Assembly (NCBI GenBank): GCA_934663775.1
Contig: CAKUKU010000011.1
Span: forward strand, 1-61,597
Direction: 5' to 3'
Source: an uncultured Ellagibacter sp.
GTDB lineage: Bacteria > Actinomycetota > Coriobacteriia > Coriobacteriales > Eggerthellaceae
DNA: 61,597 nucleotides
Of the stretch, positions 17,263 through 24,782 are shown piece after piece. The notes beneath the pieces are model-generated. The model saw only the letters and a program-made list of their open reading frames with translations, had not been told where the DNA came from and made no database searches. The translations under genes were made by a program, and so were the position numbers. Each line of letters starts with the position of its first letter. The stretch's first letter is position 1.

Positions 17263-17280
17263 TAGACAATGTCCTATACT
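17263..17280 (+). promoter_or_regulatory. Shared promoter element TAGACAATnnCCTATA (copy 2)
   Basis: TAGACAATGTCCTATA differs from the copy at 9695-9710 only at the two central bases. It ends in the -10 box TATACT (17275-17280), 40 nt before the ATG at 17320. It lies between the divergent E-D-C operon and the desulfurase-fusion operon. Confidence 0.55.
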
Positions 17281-17319
17281 TAGCACAATGTATCGTTACC
17301 CTAATCGGAGGACGAGTCA

Positions 17320-19719
17320 ATGAAACGAGCGAACAATCGATCCGAACACCAGCCCATGCGAGGGCCTGTGAGCCATCCCACCCCCAGCGAAGCCGAGCTC
17401 GCACGCACATGCGGGAAAACCATCGCCCTCGTGCTCGCAACCGATTTCGGGACAACGCCCCTCAAAGTCGCCTTCGAGAACGAAGACAAAAAACCCGTCG
17501 TATGCGGGAATCCAAAAGACGGCGAGGAGAAGACGCCCCGCCCCTTGCAGCGATTCGAGGGCACGACGACGACGTCAATCGCTGCGATGCGCGCGCTCGA
17601 GGCAAGGTTCGCGCGCGTTTATGTGCTCGCGGGAGGAACGCCCGAGGAGCGCGGAGCACTTGAAGCTGCGGTTTCGAACGACATCGCAGCCGCGGATGGC
17701 GGCGGCAATGAGGCCTGCCAGGAAGTTGGGCAAATCGACTTCATCCCCTTCGACGTCGATAAAGCCTACCGGGCAACCGTCGATGCGTGCGGGTTCACCT
17801 TGTACGACGTCCCCAAAGGCGTGCTCGATTACGCGGCGCGCGCGCTCGAGGACAACCCCAACGCCGACTCCGTCATGCTGCTTTCCTGCGATCAAGTTCG
17901 CATCACTGCAGGTCATCTCTTTGAAATCTGCAACATTTTCCGCAATAACCCCACTCGCGACGTCGTAGCATCATGGATTCAGTGGTACCGCCTCACGCCG
18001 ATGCTCATTTCGCGCAGCTTCTTAGAGGGGCTCGATGCGAGCGGGCTGTGCGACCCCGGCCCGAACGGCGTCGATCGCCCGTTGCCGCGCATCAACCTCA
18101 AAGACGTCGTCTTCGGGGAGGAAAAACTCGCACCAAACGCCATCGTGCCCGAAAAGCTGACTGCGTTCGAAAAGGGCCGCACGCTTTCCGCGCGCGAGGC
18201 GGTGCAGATTGCGCGAAAAGAGATGGGCGATATCGACCTGCGGGCCAAGGGAGCTTTCGGGAACCTTCAGTCGCTCAAACAGTCCTGCTCGCACGAAAGT
18301 GCCACTGGCACTTTCAGCTCGTGCGGAACTCGCTTTGTGAAGGCCCCCGAAAGCTCAGATACATCCCGAAAACGAGGCGCCAAGCGCTCCGCCGCCGACG
18401 AGGAGCTCATCGAGATCGCGCGCGACGTCGCGTCCCGCATGGACGCCTGGCGCGCGCAGCTTTCCCGCGACGAGCAAGCCAAGCTCACCTGGGCAGACTC
18501 CTGGGCATGGCGCAACCGTGAGGACTTCCCGCTGCTCAACGACCGCAAGCAGAAGAACACACTCGCCTACTTGGACTCCGCCGCCACGACGCAGCGCTGC
18601 TTCCGCGCGCTTCAGGCAGAAGCAAGCTTCAACGAGCACGAGAACGCCAATATCTACCGAGGCGGCTACGAGCTTTCCGCAAACGCAACGAAGCACTTCA
18701 ACGAGGCGCGCAAGGCGCTCGAAGACTTCATCGGAGCCGACCGCAGGCAAACCGTCTACACCATGAACTCGTCCGCCTCGTGCAACCTCGTGGTGCAATC
18801 GTGGGGCACGTTCAACGTGAGCGAGGGCGACACGATCGTCGTGGCGCTCTCGGAGCACCACTCCAACCAGCTGCCCTGGCTGATGCTCGCCCGCCGCACC
18901 GGCGCGAACCTGGAATACGTGCCGCTTCTGCCCGACGGCAGGATCGACCTTGACGCCTACGCGAAGCTGCTCGAGAAGCGGCCGAAGCTCGTGTGCGTCG
19001 CGCACGTTTCCAACACCTTCGGCATCGTGAACCCCGTTCGCGAAATGGCGAAACAGGCACATGCGGTCGGCGCCCGCTTCATGCTCGACGCCGCCCAGTC
19101 GCTTCCGCATGTCCCCTTCGACGTGAAGGAAATCGGATGCGACTTCGCCGCGTTCTCCGCCCACAAGATGTATGGACCCTCAGGAATCGGCGGGCTCTAC
19201 ATCTCCGCCGACGCGTTCAAGGAAATGGACCCCGTCGCATCCGGCGGCGGCGCCATCTCCCACGTCTCCACCGACTCGTATTACCTGCGCGAAGGCGCCG
19301 CGCAGTACGAGGTGGGCACGCCGCCCATCTCGCAGGCGATCGGATGGGCGGGTGCCGTCGAGTACCTTAATCGCCTCGGGATGGGCAACGTGCTCGCGCA
19401 CGCCGAGGCCATGACCGACTTCGCCGTCTTCGCGCTTCGCGGCATCGAAGGCATCACCATCTGGGGCGACCACACCAAAGCCGACGGTGCGGGCGGAATC
19501 GTCACGTTCTCGCTCCCCAACGTCACGCCAGCGCAGATCGGCACCGAATGCGGAGCGCTTGGCGTGGCGGTGCGCGCGGGCGGCCACTGCGCCCTGCCCA
19601 TCGCCGCGAGCATCGGCGTCGGCGGCACGGGCCGCGTAAGCTTCGCCGTGCACACCACCTGCGAGGATATCGAAGCGCTCGCCGTGGCGATGGAGATGTG
19701 CAGAAGGATGCACCGATGA
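17320..19719 (+). CDS. Fusion of a nucleotidyltransferase-like domain and a SufS/CsdA-type cysteine desulfurase
   Basis: The protein is 799 residues; GGAGGACGAG precedes the ATG. Residues about 410-799 are a complete class V, PLP-dependent cysteine desulfurase of the SufS group: AYLDSAATTQ at the start, SEHHSNQLPW, the PLP lysine Lys616 in SAHKMYGPSG, and the catalytic cysteine Cys757 in RAGGHCALP. Residues about 30-310 resemble the MocA/MobA-type nucleotidyltransferase fold (VMLLSCDQVRITAGHLF, then PMLISRSFLEGL). The usual glycine-rich nucleotide loop is replaced by VLATDFGTTPLKVAFE, so activity is doubtful. A linker of about 90 residues joins them. It could deliver sulfur to a cofactor or substrate of the adjacent methyltransferase and radical SAM enzymes. 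The desulfurase call is firm; the N-terminal call is tentative. Confidence 0.85.
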   Translation: MKRANNRSEHQPMRGPVSHPTPSEAELARTCGKTIALVLATDFGTTPLKVAFENEDKKPVVCGNPKDGEEKTPRPLQRFEGTTTTSIAAMRALEARFARVYVLAGGTPEERGALEAAVSNDIAAADGGGNEACQEVGQIDFIPFDVDKAYRATVDACGFTLYDVPKGVLDYAARALEDNPNADSVMLLSCDQVRITAGHLFEICNIFRNNPTRDVVASWIQWYRLTPMLISRSFLEGLDASGLCDPGPNGVDRPLPRINLKDVVFGEEKLAPNAIVPEKLTAFEKGRTLSAREAVQIARKEMGDIDLRAKGAFGNLQSLKQSCSHESATGTFSSCGTRFVKAPESSDTSRKRGAKRSAADEELIEIARDVASRMDAWRAQLSRDEQAKLTWADSWAWRNREDFPLLNDRKQKNTLAYLDSAATTQRCFRALQAEASFNEHENANIYRGGYELSANATKHFNEARKALEDFIGADRRQTVYTMNSSASCNLVVQSWGTFNVSEGDTIVVALSEHHSNQLPWLMLARRTGANLEYVPLLPDGRIDLDAYAKLLEKRPKLVCVAHVSNTFGIVNPVREMAKQAHAVGARFMLDAAQSLPHVPFDVKEIGCDFAAFSAHKMYGPSGIGGLYISADAFKEMDPVASGGGAISHVSTDSYYLREGAAQYEVGTPPISQAIGWAGAVEYLNRLGMGNVLAHAEAMTDFAVFALRGIEGITIWGDHTKADGAGGIVTFSLPNVTPAQIGTECGALGVAVRAGGHCALPIAASIGVGGTGRVSFAVHTTCEDIEALAVAMEMCRRMHR

Positions 19720-20684
19720 GGGATAATAAGTCACTTAACGATATCGTCGATGTCGCCGCGAAAGCGAAGACTGCAGAGATTGCCGAGCACTACGGGGAAG
19801 TCGCACGCCAGGCCACGCAGGCGGCAAGCAGAGCCGGGGCGGCGAGCAAAACCAAGGTCGCAAGCGGGGCTGGCATGGCGAGCAGGGCCGGAGCTGCAAG
19901 CGGATCCGAGGCGGTAAGCGGGTCGGCGGCAACGTGCGAATGCTGTGAGTCCGACCCTGCGCGTGCGGGCGAGGCGTTTTCCCTCTACGCAAGCGAAGTG
20001 CTCGCGGGCCTTCCCGAAGGCGCGCTCGCCGCGAGCCGCGGATGCGGCGACCCCGTGGCGAAAGCGAACCTGCAGCCCGGCGAGCGCGTTCTCGATTTGG
20101 GAAGCGGCGGCGGCATCGACGCGCTCATCGCCGCACGTCTCGTAGGTTCCGAAGGATACGTGTTCGGGCTTGACATGACGCCCGACATGGTGGCGCTCGC
20201 ACGCAGGAACGCAGAGGAGGCGGGCATCGGCAACGTCGAGTTCATCGAAGGCTCGATCGACGATATCCCCCTGCCCGACAATGCAGTCGACGTGGTTCTC
20301 TCGAACTGCGTCATCAACCTGTGCGAGAACAAACAGGCCGTGTTTGCCGAGGCAAAGCGCGTGCTCGCCCCCAGCGGACGCCTCGTCGTCTCCGACATCG
20401 TCGCATTCTCCAACATTCCCGAAGGCGCCGAAGAGGCCCTTGCGCACATCACCGGCTGCAGGCGAGGCATCACGCCGTGCGGTCGCTACCGCGAGATGAT
20501 GGCGGCATGCGGGTTCTCGCGATGCGACATCGAGCCTAAAACCGTCTACACCGAGAAGGTTCTGCGAGAGAAGGCCGAGCGCAAGGAGCGCACCGAGGCG
20601 CTCGAAACGGCGCTGCGCTTTGAGGTCGACTCGGTCTGCGGGAGCGCCATCATCCGCGGGCACGTCCCCGACCAGGAGCGATAA
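19716..20684 (+). CDS. ArsM/AS3MT-like SAM-dependent methyltransferase
   Basis: This 322-residue protein is coupled to the desulfurase fusion by an ATGA overlap. The Rossmann SAM site is VLDLGSGGGID, followed by GLDMTPDMVALAR, as in arsenite methyltransferases. Four cysteine positions typical of that family are present: a CECC cluster at 74-77, Cys110 in RGCGDPV, Cys198 in SNCVINL and Cys248 in ITGCRRG. The 50-residue distance from Cys198 to Cys248 equals that between Cys156 and Cys206 of human AS3MT, two arsenic ligands. An odd segment at about residues 32-73 is made almost only of Ala, Ser, Gly and a few charged residues. The natural substrate may be arsenite, an organoarsenical or another thiophilic compound. 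Confidence 0.82.
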   Translation: MRDNKSLNDIVDVAAKAKTAEIAEHYGEVARQATQAASRAGAASKTKVASGAGMASRAGAASGSEAVSGSAATCECCESDPARAGEAFSLYASEVLAGLPEGALAASRGCGDPVAKANLQPGERVLDLGSGGGIDALIAARLVGSEGYVFGLDMTPDMVALARRNAEEAGIGNVEFIEGSIDDIPLPDNAVDVVLSNCVINLCENKQAVFAEAKRVLAPSGRLVVSDIVAFSNIPEGAEEALAHITGCRRGITPCGRYREMMAACGFSRCDIEPKTVYTEKVLREKAERKERTEALETALRFEVDSVCGSAIIRGHVPDQER

Positions 20685-21661
20685 TGCTCGATACGCGAAT
20701 CGAGGCAATCGTCGACCAGGCCGTCTGCGGGCACGCGCCGTCTCGAGAAGAGATACTCCTCCTCATGGAACTCGATGCGGGAAGTGCCGAGGCGGCTTAC
20801 GTGCGTTGGGGAGCCGACGTGCTCGGCCGCCGCGCGTCGGGCGGCAAGGGGCAAATCTACGCGCAAATCGGCCTCGACGCCACGCCGTGTCCCGAGAATT
20901 GCGCTTTCTGTTCCCTCTCCGCACGCAACACCAATGCAACGGGACGCGCCGAGGTACCCGATGCTGAAATCGTCCGCTACGCGCGCGTCTTCGACGAGGC
21001 GGGCGTCCATATGATCTCGCTCATGGCGACCGCCGCATACGACTTCGAACATTTCCTACGCGTGGTGGCGGCAGTCCGCGACGCCGTCGGCGCCGACATG
21101 CCGCTCATGGCAAACATCGGCGACATTACGATTGACCAGGCGAAGCAACTGAAAGATTCCGGAGTTCAGGCCTTCTACCACGCCCATCGGCTCGGCGAGG
21201 GGGTAATCACCGGCATCGCCCCCGAAACGCGGCTCGCCACCATCGCGGCCGTGCGGGAGGCGGGGCTTGCGCTCATGTCCGCAGTCGAACCGGTGTATCG
21301 CGGCGTCCCTCACGAAGAAATCGCCGATCGCATGCTGGAAGTGATTTCTCAGAAACCTTACTGTTCGGGCGTGGGTGCGCTCACCGCCGTGCCCGGAACC
21401 GCAATGGCTCAGAAAGTCCCCTATACCCGCAGGCAGGCCGCGCATCTTGCCTGCACCATGCGACTTGCAGCGGGGGAATCCATCCCCTTCGGCACCGGCT
21501 GCGGCAACGTCGTCTGGGCCGATGCGGGCACAAACCCTCGCGGGCGCGACCTCTCCACCGATCCCGATTATCTTCGCCGCGATGTCGCCCGGCTGCGAAA
21601 AGAACTCACTCGCCAAGAATGGGAAGTGCCCGCGCGGCCGCTTTCCAAGTGGTCTGAATAG
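20684..21661 (+). CDS. Radical SAM enzyme, BioB-like (paralogue F)
   Basis: This 325-residue protein has its ATG overlapping the methyltransferase stop by one base, which puts it firmly in the same operon as the desulfurase fusion and the ArsM-like protein. Cluster ligands are Cys69, Cys73 and Cys76 in TPCPENCAFCSL. It shares QIGLDATPC, FYHAHRLGEG and VWADAGTNPRG with the minus-strand paralogues, and is closest in layout to paralogue A. The order sulfur-mobilising enzyme, methyltransferase, radical SAM enzyme is the strongest functional hint in the locus. A strong terminator follows 60 bp downstream. Confidence 0.87.
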   Translation: MLDTRIEAIVDQAVCGHAPSREEILLLMELDAGSAEAAYVRWGADVLGRRASGGKGQIYAQIGLDATPCPENCAFCSLSARNTNATGRAEVPDAEIVRYARVFDEAGVHMISLMATAAYDFEHFLRVVAAVRDAVGADMPLMANIGDITIDQAKQLKDSGVQAFYHAHRLGEGVITGIAPETRLATIAAVREAGLALMSAVEPVYRGVPHEEIADRMLEVISQKPYCSGVGALTAVPGTAMAQKVPYTRRQAAHLACTMRLAAGESIPFGTGCGNVVWADAGTNPRGRDLSTDPDYLRRDVARLRKELTRQEWEVPARPLSKWSE

Positions 21662-21722
21662 AAAGGGGGCGAACTCGCACGCACCCGAGTTTCCCGTGCA
21701 AGCGAAAGCGCCGCCAAATTGA

Positions 21723-21762
21723 AAAGGCCGGTTCGGCAGTCCCCACTGCCGAACCGGCCTTT
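21723..21762. terminator. Strong bidirectional terminator
   Basis: A perfect stem of at least 16 bp (AGGCCGGTTCGGCAGT with its complement) and a CCCC loop, flanked by AAAA and TTTCGTTT. It serves the plus-strand operon ending at 21661 and the minus-strand small gene at 21780. Confidence 0.88.
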
Positions 21763-21779
21763 CGTTTCGTGCAAATACG

Positions 21780-21938
21780 CTACTTGCTAGCGCCGGCCAA
21801 CGCCGGGAACAAACCCGCGCGAGCCTTTTCGTGCTCGGCGCTCTTCGGCATCGTCGCCTGCTGTACTGCCTGGGCATCTTTAGCGGCAACGCCATCGTAG
21901 TTGCGGGCTTCCATGATCTTGTCAATCGCTGCATCCAT
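21780..21938 (-). CDS. Small 52-residue protein, unknown
   Basis: The ATG has AAAGGGG seven bases upstream, and the gene is closed by the shared terminator on its 3' side, so it looks real. The sequence starts MDAAIDKIMEARNYDG, is charged and helical in the first two thirds, and ends LFPALAGASK. It has no cysteine, no membrane helix and no signal peptide. I do not recognise the family. It faces the desulfurase/methyltransferase/radical SAM operon tail to tail. A RiPP precursor is imaginable next to radical SAM enzymes, but the absence of Cys and of a Gly-rich core makes a small structural or regulatory protein at least as likely. Confidence 0.55.
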   Translation of the reverse strand: MDAAIDKIMEARNYDGVAAKDAQAVQQATMPKSAEHEKARAGLFPALAGASK

Positions 21939-22197
21939 CTTGTTCCCCTTTCGCACGAGGAATCGCAGCACCCCTATTTGCCGCAATCCCTTCCCCTAAA
22001 TAAGCACGTCCAGAATACCTTCTCTACTAGCATGATGCAACTATTTTTAGTTAGATTTTCACCGTTTGTCTAAGTTTTTTAGCCGCTCCCGAACTTATTT
22101 GCAAAATGACACTTGACAAGTAACACTATTCATGATTTGAGACTATCGCAGTCTCATTCCGAATGCTCCCAGACATCGCCAACCCAAGCAAAAAAAG
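21939..22197. other. AT-rich intergenic region with inverted repeat
   Basis: No gene is supported. It must hold the promoter of the 52-residue protein gene. A perfect 7-bp inverted repeat, TGAGACT-n5-AGTCTCA, lies at 22138-22156, with TTGACA at 22113-22118. Composition is clearly lower in GC than the neighbours. Confidence 0.5.
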
Positions 22198-22231
22198 AAA
22201 CCCCGCCGTCTCAGAAGAGACAACGGGGTTT
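22198..22231 (-). terminator. Terminator of rplM-rpsI
   Basis: AAACCCCG and CGGGGTTT enclose a second stem GTCTC/GAGAC with an AGAA loop. On the minus strand the hairpin is followed by CTTTTTTTGC. It lies 25 bp after the rpsI stop. Confidence 0.88.
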
Positions 22232-22256
22232 GCAACCGTATATGTTCCAGAAGAAA

Positions 22257-22649
22257 CTAGCGCTTCGAGAACTGCGGACGCTTACGAGCCTTCTTCAGGC
22301 CGTACTTCTTACGCTCGACCACGCGGGAGTCGCGGGTGAGGTAGCCGGCCTTCTTAAGCTCGGCGCGATAGTCGCCGGCGTCAAGCAGGGCGCGGGAGAT
22401 GCCGTGGCGCAGAGCGCCAGCCTGACCCGAGATGCCACCGCCGTTGATGCGGGCAATCACATCGAAGTGACCCATGGTATCGGTCACCTTGAACGGGGTC
22501 TTCGCGTAGTTCAGAAGAGCTTCGCGACCGAAGTACTCAGCACCCTCGCGACCGTTGATGGTCACCTTGCCCGTACCCGGGACGAGGCGCACGCGAGCAA
22601 CGGCGTTCTTACGACGGCCAGTGCCGTAATACAGAGCTTCACCTGCCAT
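22257..22649 (-). CDS. rpsI: Ribosomal protein uS9
   Basis: The 130-residue protein is full length for bacterial S9. It starts near [16 protein letters not shown], contains [19 protein letters not shown], and ends with the basic tail [12 protein letters not shown] whose last residues reach the P-site tRNA in the 30S subunit. It follows rplM with a 2-bp gap, the usual L13-S9 operon. The terminator lies just downstream. Confidence 0.98.
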   Translation of the reverse strand: MAGEALYYGTGRRKNAVARVRLVPGTGKVTINGREGAEYFGREALLNYAKTPFKVTDTMGHFDVIARINGGGISGQAGALRHGISRALLDAGDYRAELKKAGYLTRDSRVVERKKYGLKKARKRPQFSKR

Positions 22650-22651
22650 GA

Positions 22652-23086
22652 TTAACCCTCCATCTTGATCTCGCGGGGCTTCTGAGCCATATGAGGATGC
22701 TCAGGGCCAGCGTACACCTTCAACTTCATGCCCTGGGCGCGACCCAGCGTGTTCTTCGGCAGCATGCCCTTGACAGCATGCTCGATGACGCGCTCGGGGT
22801 GCTTCTCCATGGCTTCGGTGAAGGTTTCGGACTTGAGACCACCGGGGAAACCGCTGTGGCGGTAATACTCTTTCGCTGCAGCCTTCGTGCCGGTAACGCG
22901 AATCTTGTCCGCGTTGATGATAATCACGAAGTCACCCGTGTCAACATGCGGGGTGTACTGCGGCTTGTGCTTGCCCTTGAGAATCTGTGCGGCCTTAGTG
23001 GCCACGCGGCCGAGAACCTGATCGGTTGCGTCGATCAGAAGCCATTCGCGCTCGACTTCGCCGGGCTTCGCATGATACGTCTTCAC
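22652..23086 (-). CDS. rplM: Ribosomal protein uL13
   Basis: The start is a GTG giving [15 protein letters not shown], with GGAGGAAG at a good distance; this matches the conserved beginning of L13, so a longer in-frame upstream extension is not used. The 144-residue protein contains [31 protein letters not shown] and the C-terminal [16 protein letters not shown]13 is an early-assembling 50S protein. It is co-transcribed with rpsI. Confidence 0.97.
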   Translation of the reverse strand: MKTYHAKPGEVEREWLLIDATDQVLGRVATKAAQILKGKHKPQYTPHVDTGDFVIIINADKIRVTGTKAAAKEYYRHSGFPGGLKSETFTEAMEKHPERVIEHAVKGMLPKNTLGRAQGMKLKVYAGPEHPHMAQKPREIKMEG

Positions 23087-23514
23087 TTGCTTCCTCCAAT
23101 AGATACTCTGTTCCTTAGACGAGCCCGAAGGCCCTTCCAAGGGGCACTTGCGCGTTACCGCAAGCAGTGTTTGTTTTCAAAAGTGCAGGTCAGTCAGATG
23201 CCGGTTTCCTACGCCGACGCGCATACCTCAGGCCTGGACTCCGTTGGCACGACGCTTCTGCCTTTACTGCTTTCACGGGGCTTTTGAAAGCGAACTTTTG
23301 CAGTCTACCTGGCTTGGCGAGGGGAAGTCAAGTCGGAATCGTCTTATTCATGGCCATCTGCAGAAAGTCTTCGGAAATCGGCTGCGCTCGCACCGCAAGC
23401 GGCGCGCCCGCTTTCCCTGTTTCGAAGATAATGCATTATCGATGCTTCATATAACGTGGTGCACGAGTTCTTTGCTAGGATAACGACAGAATCACCCAAG
23501 CGAAAGGATGCGCC
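23087..23514. other. Divergent rplM/metA control region
   Basis: This 428-bp region has no supported gene. The rplM side contains several short hairpins on the minus strand (for example GCCCCTTGGAAGGGC near 23127-23141), consistent with a long structured leader, but it does not match an L13 leader family that I can name. The metA side holds the perfect 14-bp palindrome GATAATGCATTATC (23427-23440), a likely operator. No SAM riboswitch core was seen. Confidence 0.45.
23427..23440. promoter_or_regulatory. 14-bp perfect palindrome upstream of metA
   Basis: GATAATGCATTATC is perfectly self-complementary and lies 75 bp before the metA start, in an AT-rich patch. It has the form of a dimeric repressor site; the regulator is unknown. 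Confidence 0.45.
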
Positions 23515-24456
23515 ATGCCAATCAAGATTCCCGACTCTCTGCCGGCAACCGCGCAGCTTGAAAAAGAGAACATCTTCGTCATGACCGAGCACCGCGCGCT
23601 GCACCAGGACATTCGCCCCCTGCGAGTGCTGCTCTTAAACCTCATGCCCACCAAGATCACCACCGAAACGCAGATCCTGCGCAAGCTTTCCAACACCCCG
23701 CTGCAGATCGAGGTGGAGCTTCTCCGCACGAAAAGCCACGTGGCGAAAAACGTCTCCGAGGAGCACCTGGAAACCTTCTACGTCTCCTTCGACGACGTGA
23801 AAGACGAGCATTTCGATGGGCTCATCATCACGGGCGCGCCGGTTGAACTGCTCGACTTCCACGACGTGGACTATTGGGACGAGCTCACGCGCATCATGGA
23901 CTGGTCGAAGACGAACGTGCATTCCACCCTGCACATCTGTTGGGGCGCGCAGGCGGGCGTCTACTACCGCTACGGCGTGGAGAAATACGAGCTCGACGAG
24001 AAAACGACCGGCGTGTTCAACCATCGCGTCGTGAAGCCGTCTTCCCCCTGGGTGCGCGGCTTCGACGACCACTTCCGCGCGCCGCACTCGCGCTACACCA
24101 ACGTGCGCGCCGAAGATATCGAGGCGAACCCCGACTTGGAAATCATCGCGATTTCCGACGAGGCGGGCGTCTACATGGCGAAGAGCACCGACAGCCGCAA
24201 TTTCTTCGTGTTCGGCCACCCCGAGTACGACCGCGAAACGCTCAACGCGGAATACGAGCGAGATTCGAAGACCCACCCGAACGCGCCGCTGCCGAAGCAC
24301 TACTACCCCGACGACGACCCCTCGCGCCCCGCGGAATCGACCTGGCGCGCGCATGCGCAGCTGCTCTACACCAACTGGCTGAACTACTACGTGTACCAGA
24401 CGACGCCGTACGCGATCGACTCGATCGGGCACGAGGAGGCCTCGGATGGAGAATAG
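23515..24456 (+). CDS. metA: Homoserine O-acetyltransferase, MetA family
   Basis: This 313-residue enzyme activates homoserine in methionine synthesis. The catalytic cysteine is Cys142 in [10 protein letters not shown], and the His-Glu pair is in FGHPEYD. Residue 111 is Glu ([11 protein letters not shown]). In this family Glu111 is associated with acetyl-CoA use and Gly111 with succinyl-CoA use, so O-acetylhomoserine is the expected product despite the name often given to MetA. The ATG has GAAAGGA upstream. It is transcribed alone with a small overlapping gene, from a promoter region with a palindromic operator. Confidence 0.95.
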   Translation: MPIKIPDSLPATAQLEKENIFVMTEHRALHQDIRPLRVLLLNLMPTKITTETQILRKLSNTPLQIEVELLRTKSHVAKNVSEEHLETFYVSFDDVKDEHFDGLIITGAPVELLDFHDVDYWDELTRIMDWSKTNVHSTLHICWGAQAGVYYRYGVEKYELDEKTTGVFNHRVVKPSSPWVRGFDDHFRAPHSRYTNVRAEDIEANPDLEIIAISDEAGVYMAKSTDSRNFFVFGHPEYDRETLNAEYERDSKTHPNAPLPKHYYPDDDPSRPAESTWRAHAQLLYTNWLNYYVYQTTPYAIDSIGHEEASDGE

Positions 24457-24646
24457 CGCGCCTGGGAGCAAGCAGGGCAAGCCGCGCAAGACCGCCGAGG
24501 AGCTTCTCGCCGAGGCGGCCCGCAAGCACGCCCCCGCGCATCGCGACCCCTGCATTCGCGCCGAGAACGAAGACGATGACGGCTACGACCCCTATTCCGA
24601 CCGTCGAGAGGCAAATCCCCTGTTCGAGCGCGACCCTTGGGCATGA
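24446..24646 (+). CDS. Small acidic/basic 66-residue protein, unknown
   Basis: The gene overlaps the metA end by 11 bases in another frame, with GAGGAGG nine bases before the ATG. The protein begins [16 protein letters not shown], has a short helix ([12 protein letters not shown]) and ends in [10 protein letters not shown]. It is hydrophilic and probably disordered. The position between the metA coding region and the shared terminator argues for real expression. I do not recognise the family. Confidence 0.5.
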   Translation: MENSAPGSKQGKPRKTAEELLAEAARKHAPAHRDPCIRAENEDDDGYDPYSDRREANPLFERDPWA

Positions 24647-24690
24647 TCGATCCCGGGTGCGGGTTATCGCAACAGCTTAGGATGTAACTT

Positions 24691-24730
24691 AAAACGCCGC
24701 TGAGACACGCAAGTGCCCAAGCGGCGTTTT
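24691..24730. terminator. Bidirectional terminator after metA
   Basis: AAAACGCCGCT and AGCGGCGTTTT form a perfect 11-bp stem with an 18-nt loop and a U-run on both sides. It lies between the metA unit and the convergent CmpB gene. Confidence 0.85.
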
Positions 24731-24782
24731 TCGCATTGACGCGCGGTGGTACGCGAGCGGGCTTCGCAAGCGGCCCCTTCGG

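Noticed and set aside
17068..17265. A 65-codon frame in the divergent promoter region
   Set aside because: It has no binding site, His/Ser-rich low-complexity translation, and overlaps the promoter elements.
7572..21661. Naming the radical SAM genes bioB
   Set aside because: Six divergent copies, no bioA, bioD or bioF nearby, and different C-terminal motifs; family membership alone does not make them biotin synthases.
23087..23514. A SAM riboswitch in front of metA
   Set aside because: No recognisable SAM-I, SAM-II or SAM-IV core; the leader is short and dominated by a palindrome.
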